64,000 nucleotides of DNA, from the NCBI GenBank assembly GCA_006538405.1, contig BJKQ01000012.1, forward strand, positions 1,089,001 to 1,153,000. The letters run 5' to 3'. Shown in pieces: positions 56,919-64,000 of this stretch. Each line of letters starts with the position of its first letter. Position 1 is the first letter of the stretch. The stretch comes from Hansfordia pulvinata (lineage: Eukaryota > Ascomycota > Sordariomycetes > Xylariales). A program made the translations under genes and the position numbers. The notes under the pieces are model-generated. The model worked only from the letters and a program-made list of their open reading frames with translations. It was not told the DNA's origin and did not search any database.

Positions 56919-58179
56919 ATGACGAGAAACCTGTCGTTTGTGTTCAAGAAGGTGCCCAAGGAGTTCCCGGTGCCGGGCGAGCACATTGCGGTGGAGGACC
57001 GGCCGATCGACCTGGAGGCGGTGCCGGCGGGCGGGCTGTTGCTGGAGAACACGTACGCGTCGTTCGACCCGTACCTGCGGGGCAAGATGCGGGAGCCCGG
57101 GACCAAGTCGTACTCGCCGCCGTTCGAGGCGGGGCAGGTGATCCAGAACGCGGTGCTGGGGCGGGTGGTAGCGTCGGAGGCGCCCGGGTTCGCGGCGGGG
57201 GACCTGGTGGTCGCCTTCGCCGACGTGGCCGAGTATGCGGCGGTGCCGTCGGCGGGGCTGGGCTTCGTGCGGGCGGTGCGGAACCCGCACGGGCTGGACC
57301 CGGCGCTGTTCCTGGGCCCGCTGGGGATGCCGGGGCTGACGGCGTTCTCGGGCCTGGCGGAGATCGCGAGGCCGCGGGCCGGGGAGACCATCTTCATCAG
57401 CTCGGCGGCGGGCGCGGTCGGGCAGGTGGCGGGCCAGATCGCCAAGGCCCAGGGCTTGAGGGTCATCGGGTCCGTGGGGTCGGACGCCAAGCTGGACTTC
57501 ATCACGCGGGAGCTGGGCGCCTTCGACGCCGGGTTCAACTACAAGACGGAGAGCGCGGCCGAGGCGCTGCCGCGGCTGGTCCCCGAGGGCATCGACATCT
57601 ACTTTGACAACGTCGGCGGGGACCAGCTCGACGCCGCGCTCGAGTGCATCAACCGCAACGGGCGGATCCCCGTGTGCGGGATGGTGAGTGTTTTTTCTCT
57701 CTGTGTTTCTTCTCTTGCTCCTGCTTCCTTCTTTCCTCCCTCCTCTCTCTATATCATATATATATATATAGATATATGGTATATAAAGAGAGAGAGAGAA
57801 AGAGCCCCCTTTCTCCCCCCCCCCCCCCCCCTGCCCCTGGCCAAGATCCAACCCCCCAGACGAAAAGACGACTGACGAGAAGCGTCCGTCGTACCCCCAG
57901 ATCTCCGGATACAATCAGCCGCCCGAGGAGCGGTACAAGTACAAGAACATCTCGCAGATCCTGGCCAAGCAGCTCAAGGTGCAAGGGTTCCTGCAGGGGC
58001 AGCCCGAGTTCGGAGCGCGGCACACGGCGGCGCACCAGGAGACGGTCGGGCGGTGGGTGGCCGAGGGCAGCTTCAAGCCGACGCTGCACGTGACCGAGGG
58101 CATCGAGCGGGCCGCCGAGGGATTCGTCGGCATGCTGCGCGGCGACAACTTTGGCAAGGCCGTGCTCAAGATCCGTTGA
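56919..58179 (+). CDS. Zinc-independent medium-chain reductase of the PTGR/LTB4-dehydrogenase type (two exons)
   Basis: Exon 1 (56919-57683) and exon 2 (57901-58179) give 347 aa. It opens MTRNLSFVFKKVPKEFPVPG, then YASFDPYLRGKM, the substrate-side motif of the PTGR/curcumin-reductase branch of the medium-chain family. The NADPH Rossmann motif is SSAAGAVGQVAGQIAKAQG (AAxGxxG). DNVGGDQLDAAL and, after the intron, ISGYNQPPEERYKY complete the pattern; structural-zinc cysteines are absent, as expected. Family members reduce alpha,beta-unsaturated ketones or aldehydes, a detoxification role. The 217-nt intron is unusually long and repetitive (TA, GA and C runs). Confidence 0.93.
57753..57831. repeat. 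Compound simple repeats inside the reductase intron
   Basis: Runs of TA (about 57758-57784), then GA (57788-57799), then 17 consecutive C (57815-57831), all within the single intron. Confidence 0.85.
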
Positions 58180-59725
58180 GGCGGGCTTTCGGGGAAAGGG
58201 GGGCGCGGGGGCGCGGGGGCGGCAGAGATGTTGATGCTGGGGCGACGTATTTTTTTTTTCTTTTCCCATATCAAAACAGAGGAGAAAAACGAGAGGGGCA
58301 AGAATGCCATTTGCTGGTTAAATCTCCGTCAAGACACCAGTACGGGAACCCACCCTCCAGGTGTGGAATCGAGAAATTATCCTAGCTACGTTTCTGCAAG
58401 TATAGTGGTAGCGAGTCGAAAGAGACGAGAGAATTGCTGATCACGCCCCCAAGAAGCGACTGGGACGGACCGGACGCTGATCCGGTACGTGAACTTGACC
58501 TCCATCGCGGACCTCTCGGCCATGGACGCCCTCGTACGCGACCAGGCGCGGGCTCGTTCCCGCATGCAGTGCGTCAATGCAGCGTCCGGACGAGCAGGCG
58601 CCGGTCCTCCCGGGGGCACTGCGCCAGGCTCCACTGCCGGCTCCGGTGCCGGCTGGAAGACGTACTTGGTGCTCCCGCGACGAGAGAGAGGCCGGTGATC
58701 TCCCACTCCTTCAGCGTCGGGTGGGGGTGGCCGAAGGCCGTGAGCTCGCGATGCGGGCAGACGGACGAGTCGGCTGGTTCTGGGGTGATGGACGGAGGGG
58801 AGGGGAGTTTTCCCACAGCAGAACAGAAGCGGCTGCCTCGCGATGTTGCTAGCTAGAGCCACTGGCGTACAAAGACCGGACACGGCCAGACCGCTGCCCC
58901 GGTTGAGTGCCCGTACCCAAAGGAGGGAAAGGAGATGGCTGACGAAGGACCGTGAACGAGCTCGCGTGCTCCCCAGCAGACAGAGAAGGAAGCTTCGCAA
59001 CCGCCCGTGACTCGTACGTGACCAGCCCTGCGCAGCCATCTGCTCCTCGCCACGGCGCCTCCTTTATTTGCCAGGCTCGAGCGCGGGGCCGCGTGCGTGC
59101 ATGCCATATTGGCCCGCTCCCGCCCATCAAGCAAGTCAGCTGTAGCCTATCGGCTCTTCCCACACGGGCTGGTCCGGCACCGCAGCTACGGCAGGCAACC
59201 CGGCAGGGGCTTTGCTGGTCGTTGACTCGGCTCCCCGGGACACGGGAGAGTCGGGACGTCGCCACGTGCCTGCCCCCGTCCCGGGGCTTGGAGCCTTCGC
59301 GAGACGTCAATGTGCTTAGGGATAACCCGCATCTTCATCACGACTCGGGCCTTCCGTGCCCGAGCGCCGGCATTTGGGGAGAAAAGGGGCCTCATTGTTC
59401 CCTCGTCTTACCCGTCGCGCGCGGGACACAAAGGGGAAAAAGAAAATGGTTGACGAGGCGCTCTCTCTCTGTCTCTGTCTCTCTCTCTCTCTCGTTGCCT
59501 CGAGGAAAGGCGGCGCCGTCATGGCCCCTCGCGCGCACTGCCTTGTCCATGTCCGAGATTGGTCATGCCATCTTACATCGCTAACAGAAGAAAACAAGCA
59601 TACTGCAGTCAGAGTGGCTGACTGGTAAGTAACTAACTAGGAGAACAGACGAGAATGTGCGAGAATGTGCAACGTCCAAACCTCAGCCCGCGATTGCGCC
59701 TGAACACCGTTGCTCCCCCTCTTCA

Positions 59726-59752
59726 CCCCCCCCCCCCCCCCCCCCCCCCCCC
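59726..59752. repeat. Homopolymer of 27 C
   Basis: Uninterrupted run of 27 cytosines; its true length is unreliable in any sequencing method. Confidence 0.85.
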
Positions 59753-60718
59753 TCTTCTCAAATCCCGCAGATTGTACAGGGTATTCAGATCCTACAACCG
59801 ACGACCGTCACGTTTCCCGACTCGCCGACTCCTTTCGCCATGGGACCTCTGTTGTGTTTCTCGTCAGTATCTTAGCATTGCGTGGTAGGGAGAAGGGAAG
59901 CGAGCGGTTGGTCATATCAGCGATGGGGCAAGTGTCTGGGCCAAGAAGAAGAGAAGAGAGAGAGAGAGAGAAAACATAGGAGAGCAAAAAAGACGCCGCG
60001 AAGTGTTTGAAAAGGGTACTCACCATTTTCTCTCTCTTTTCTTTGCCTTCTCCCCTTATCTTCTTACTATCTTAAACACTCTTCGTTCCATTCCCTTTTT
60101 GCTGCTCTTCTTCTCTTCTACTTCACGATTTCTCGGCTGTCGGGGCAGCCCGGGAGAGGACAGTCTGCCGGTGGAGGTCCTCGGTAGCGGGACCGTCGCG
60201 GGGGCCGAGGGCGGAGAGGTACCGGGCGAGCGGCGCGTGCTGTGATGGTGGCGGTAGTGGTGGTGGTGCTGCTGCAGCTGCTATGAGCTGCCGAGCGTGC
60301 TCGTGAGGCCGACCGCCGCTGCCGTGGCCGTGGTGGTAGACGTGGCCCTGACCGCGGCCCTGGTGGTGGTGGTGGCCGTGGCCGTCGTCGTCGTCGCACC
60401 AGGCGCCGACGCCGGCAAGGAGGAGGGAAAGGCGGATGCGGTGCTCGGCGGCGGGCTCCTCGGGGGGCGGGCGTGCCGTTTTCGATATGGACATTTCTTT
60501 TTCTTCTTTTCTCTTTCTCTTTCTTCTTTCTCCGTCCTTCTCTCTCTGTCTTCTCTTAAAAAGGGGAGGGAGCGCTCGGGCGGATGTGATATCAAAAGGG
60601 GGAGTTTGAGGATATGTGGCTTTTTGAGGCTCCGTCGAACGGTAGAGAGGCTTTCGTTGAGCGTGGAGCACAGATTTGGATCTACTTCTTGTCTTGCACA
60701 CCTTATATAGACATAGGT

Positions 60719-60721
<3 letters not shown>

Positions 60722-60796
<75 letters not shown>
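60722..60796. repeat. (TG)n microsatellite, about 75 bp
   Basis: About 37 uninterrupted TG units; an intergenic marker-type locus. Confidence 0.95.
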
Positions 60797-60797
<1 letters not shown>

Positions 60798-61220
60798 TGC
60801 GCATGGAAGATACGGCACACGACTCTCTCACCAGCCAGCCAACCGCCTCTCCCTGTCCCTCCCGGCGGGAAGGGAGATGGGCCTCATACGTCCTACGGCC
60901 TCGTCCATGTTGCGTTCTCGCTTCGCCACGTGTTGGGTGCGCGCAGGAAGGCGGCGAGGGTGCAGGAGGGAGGGAAGGCTTATGGTTGGGCTGCACGTCG
61001 AGGTAGAAGAGGCCCGAGGGAGTGGAAACCACAGGAAGAAGACGAAGAAGACGAAGAAGAGGACGAAAAAAATAAAAAATAAAAAATAAAAGGGCCTGCA
61101 AGTTCATGATGCCTGCTCCAGCTCACCTCTCTCCGCCATGTGCTCGTACCCAACATATCCGATCGAGAAATACCACTGCCGCTCATTCCCCCTTTCTGGC
61201 TACGCTCACCCAAGCCGGGC

Positions 61221-61221
<1 letters not shown>

Positions 61222-61253
<32 letters not shown>
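61222..61253. repeat. Homopolymer of 32 T
   Basis: Uninterrupted run of 32 thymines. No SINE- or LINE-like body was seen next to it. Confidence 0.85.
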
Positions 61254-61254
<1 letters not shown>

Positions 61255-62111
61255 GCAAGTCGGCCAAGCTGGACAAGTTGGCCGGGGTCGGGAGCGGGGG
61301 CGGGGGCGGAGAAACGCCCGGGGACCCTGATCTGGAGTTGCATCGCGCCGCCTGTTTCTTGGCGGGGGCATTATAAGAGAGGAGAGGGGGCGGAGAAGAG
61401 AGAAGATGGACGAGGCTGATGCTGGGGACCCCAACTGGGGTACTCGTATGTCTGGCAGCCCGAGGTTGTGTCGCCAACGGCCGGTCAGGAATATCGCTGC
61501 AGATCAAGTTGGCCGGCCAGGGCAGGGCAGAGTATGGTGAGGCAGTGGCGGATAGATGCAGGCCACCGTAGCAGTTGGGCCGGTGAGGCTCGAGGCTGCC
61601 AGGAACGTTGATTTCGAGGAGGACAGAAGAACCATGGCCGGGCATTCCGACGAGGGGCCGAGCGAATCCAATCGCAGGGGGCCACCCGCCCGCCGCCGCC
61701 CGCCGCCCACGTCGGCGCCCTCTCCGGGGGGAATCAAGACACGCGATAGGCTGAGGGGACTCGAGACCCGCGATAGGCCGGGCGACGTACTATGTACGAG
61801 TATGCGCGCTCCGCTGTCAGCTTGCTTACACGGGGCTTGGGCTTAGGCCTGGGTTAGGCTTGGGCTGGGCTCCCTCCAGCCCGGCCGGTCGGCTACCGCT
61901 CCCGGGGCCTTCCGGGGAGATGTTGGCGATGGACTACAGGTAGTTGTCAACGATGAGTCAGGAGTCAGATCTATTGCCATTGATTGACTCGTACCTACCT
62001 ACATACATGTAAGTAACTAGTAGCTACAGCCCCCCCTCCGGAGATTGGCGATCCGGGGTAATCTGCCCACTCAGGCTGGCCTTGTTGTTCCCCCCCCCCA
62101 ATGCCGACCGA

Positions 62112-63438
62112 TCAGGACTTGAAGTCGGCTTCGCCGAAATAATACCCCTTGACGGTGTTGAAGCCGCGCAGGACGGCGTAGTCGACGTCGCCCTCGTCCA
62201 CCTCGCGGGGGTCGCGGCTGCACGTGATCTGCTTCTCGATGTCGATGGCCCGCACCCACGACGGGGGCAGCACGAGCTGCCAGAAGTTCTCGAAGGCGGG
62301 GCTGAAGAGCTTGGGCTGGTAGGCCGAATAGCGTATGGTCTCGCCGGCCTCCTCGGCCGTCATGGCCGCCGCGGGGCGCTGCCAGCGGCCCCCGGGCGAG
62401 CCCTGCGAGAGCGACGGGTACGCCGTGGCCATGACGTACCGCACCCACTGCGTCACGTGCGAGTCCGGGTCGTCGTTGCGCAGCCCCCTCTCGTAGTCGT
62501 AGCCGAACAGGAGCCCGGATTCCCACTTGGTCCTCGAGAGCCGGTGGTTTTTACGTGGCCAGGTCCCGAAATACGGAATAAACTACATAATGTAGTCGGG
62601 GGCAACCAATGCAGCAGCAGCGTCAGCCATCGAGACTCGGTTCGGAGCGCGGAAAAATGAAGATGGAGATGGGCAGACTCCAGGATGAGGGGGGGGGTTT
62701 ATCCTCACAATCTTGGGCGCATTCAAGAAAACGCCCATGGGCCCTTTGACGGAACAGATCCTGCGTCGCACATAAGTTTTCCTTTTTCTTTTCCCTTTTC
62801 TTTTCTTTTCTTTATGAGAGGCTCAGGGGGCCGACCGGTTAGGTTGCACTTACCAAGGCCGCGTGACTTGTTCCAGATAGCCAGTCGCGGTACTCCCGAG
62901 GTATAACCCGTACCCGATGGTGTGCGTTTTCCCAAACCACACCGTTCGATCGGGGTTCGCCTTGTCCACCGGGGGGCCATCGAGCAGCTCCCCCTTCTCT
63001 ACCATCGCCTGGTGTTGCTTCTGAGACCCATGCCCCAACAAGGCCAGTCAGCCATCCGCGCGCGCCAGCAAGGTCCATGGAGCCCAAGAACCTCAAGGCA
63101 GGCAGGGCATGTCGGGTACTCGTACTTACCTCGGTCATCCAGCGATAGCCCCAGACAACGTAGGCATTCGGATCGGGGAAATCGGCCTCGACCGTGTCTG
63201 GCAGCTTCAGGATGGCCTCCTTCAAGACCTTGGGCTTTTCCTCGCCTGCCTGTACCTTTTTGAAAAGTTCTTTGATAGGGTCGAGGTCGAGCGCCCCGAC
63301 CGTCAAGTGCATCGAGGACTGGAGACTGCCAAGAGCGGCGGGCTCGGCACGGACAAGCCCCACGTTGATCGACACCGACGCGAGCATCGAGATCAGGCGA
63401 GCCACGGACCACGCGGGGGAGTTGCGGCGGCGCATCAT
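62112..63438 (-). CDS. Unrecognised protein with N-terminal signal/anchor (three exons)
   Basis: Exons 63438-63130, 63020-62854 and 62532-62112 join in phase to 298 aa. Donors are GTAAGT twice; acceptors are TCAG and CGAG (weak). The N-terminus MMRRRNSPAWSVARLISMLA has a basic start and a hydrophobic stretch, suggesting a signal or membrane anchor. The body has many aromatic residues: NAYVVWGYRWMTE, TVWFGKTHTIGYGLYLG, LLFGYDYERGLRNDD, and NTVKGYYFGEADF at the end. No family is recognised. Intron 1 carries an exact octamer just inside its donor (63117-63124). Intron 2 (62853-62533, 321 nt) is long, so a small exon inside it may have been missed. Confidence 0.65.
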
Positions 63439-64000
63439 GATTCCAGGTATACACCCTCACTTTGGGGGGGCTGCTACCTTGGGTACCTAACCACGTAGGT
63501 TGCGTTGTCGGAAATTCGAGCGAGGTGGAGCAGTAAGGAGAGAGAAAAGAAGAGAACACACGGGGCGGCGTGGCCCGAAATGTCTCGGCGTGTTCCTCCT
63601 GGGTTGATGTAGAACGTCACCTGCAAGTCGGCATTGTCAACTCGAGGCTTCAAGGCAACGATCGAACCACCAAGCGGCAAGCCTGCCCGCCCCGCGGGTG
63701 TGCCGCCACCTCGGCCACCTCGGCCACCTCGGCCACCAGGCGCGTCGGCGGCTGCCTTAAGACGTATAAAATAAGCCTCGCGGTGACCTGTGAAGATGCC
63801 TAAGATGGTCAAGGCTTCGCTCTCGGTGGCGATCATCTTTTAAGGAGAAGAACACAGGCTTAAGGACCTTTTAAGTTGCTTTATTCCAGAGGCAACCTGT
63901 CTATTTGCCGCCAGCGTCTCCCACCCCCGGTCTTATCCTGCGAGTGTGTCGTCACCTGAATAGTCAGGCGCAGCGGCTGATTCTTAGCTTATATAAATAG
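63439..64000. other. Right-edge intergenic region
   Basis: Upstream of the minus-strand gene. A 120-codon minus frame (63836-63474) starts MIATESEALTILGIFTGHRE and contains GG(R) repeats; it might be a separate 5' exon or spurious. Nothing else was recognised. Confidence 0.4.

Larger units (their letters stand above)
58180..62111. other. Intergenic 3.9 kb rich in simple repeats
   Basis: No supported gene; long frames here are repeat translations (poly-Thr/His, poly-Cys/Val) or Arg/Pro-rich shadows. It contains the repeats listed separately, pyrimidine tracts near 59461-59493 and 60496-60555, and two octamers at 61441 and 61795. Confidence 0.55.

Noticed and set aside
56847..57914. 355-codon minus-strand frame opposite the reductase
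   Set aside because: Arg/His/Pro-rich shadow of the GC-rich reductase gene.
60123..60820. Minus-strand frames of about 180-230 codons beginning with Thr-His repeats
   Set aside because: They are translations of the (TG)n microsatellite and adjacent low-complexity DNA.
61222..61253. T32 run as the poly-A tail of a retroelement
   Set aside because: No element body, target-site duplication or internal promoter seen beside it.

Overview
The window comes from a filamentous ascomycete (Pezizomycotina), most likely a Sordariomycete and possibly Hypocreales. The evidence is short spliceosomal introns (about 50-150 nt, GTAAGT-type donors, C/TAG acceptors), GC-rich codon use, and a fungal gene set: LIS1/NudF, Stu2-type TOG protein, SAPS phosphatase adaptor, GINS Psf3, mitochondrial Mn-SOD, a berberine-bridge-type oxidase beside an NRPS-like gene, and GH20 hexosaminidase. 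No rRNA, tRNA, CRISPR or complete transposon was recognised.

Layout. 1-8 kb: a partial TFIP11/Ntr1 G-patch splicing factor (-), PSF3 (-), SOD2 (+), and a five-exon amino-acid permease (-) carrying a frameshift. 8-12.5 kb: a gene-poor stretch dense in one octamer. 12.5-15.3 kb: a doubtful ORF (-) and a small three-exon Cys-containing protein (+). 16.8-28.6 kb: a secreted BBE-type FAD oxidase (+) facing tail-to-tail a 9.2 kb NRPS-like gene (-). All three carrier domains of that gene have lost the phosphopantetheine serine and most other catalytic motifs are eroded; two single-base frameshifts also interrupt it. 28.6-36.7 kb: a second gene-poor stretch. 36.7-44 kb: Stu2/Alp14 (-) and LIS1/NudF (+), divergent. 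45-47.6 kb: secreted GH20. 50.9-55.9 kb: a SAPS-domain gene whose last intron is 1,490 nt and holds a same-strand 297-codon ORF. 56.9-58.2 kb: a PTGR-like medium-chain reductase. 58-62 kb: microsatellites and homopolymers. 62.1-63.4 kb: an unrecognised three-exon protein (-).

Most recognised genes are housekeeping (splicing, replication, oxidative defence, microtubule and dynein control, PP2A-like signalling). The accessory part is the 14.6-28.6 kb block. The main unexplained signals are an octamer TACGAGTA/TACTCGTA found about 31 times (about 2 expected), almost only outside coding sequence and often as 14-bp palindromes; the pseudo-NRPS; and the ORF nested in the SAPS intron. Three apparent frameshifts, all small deletions and two in G/C runs, could be real decay or assembly error; the sequence alone cannot separate these.
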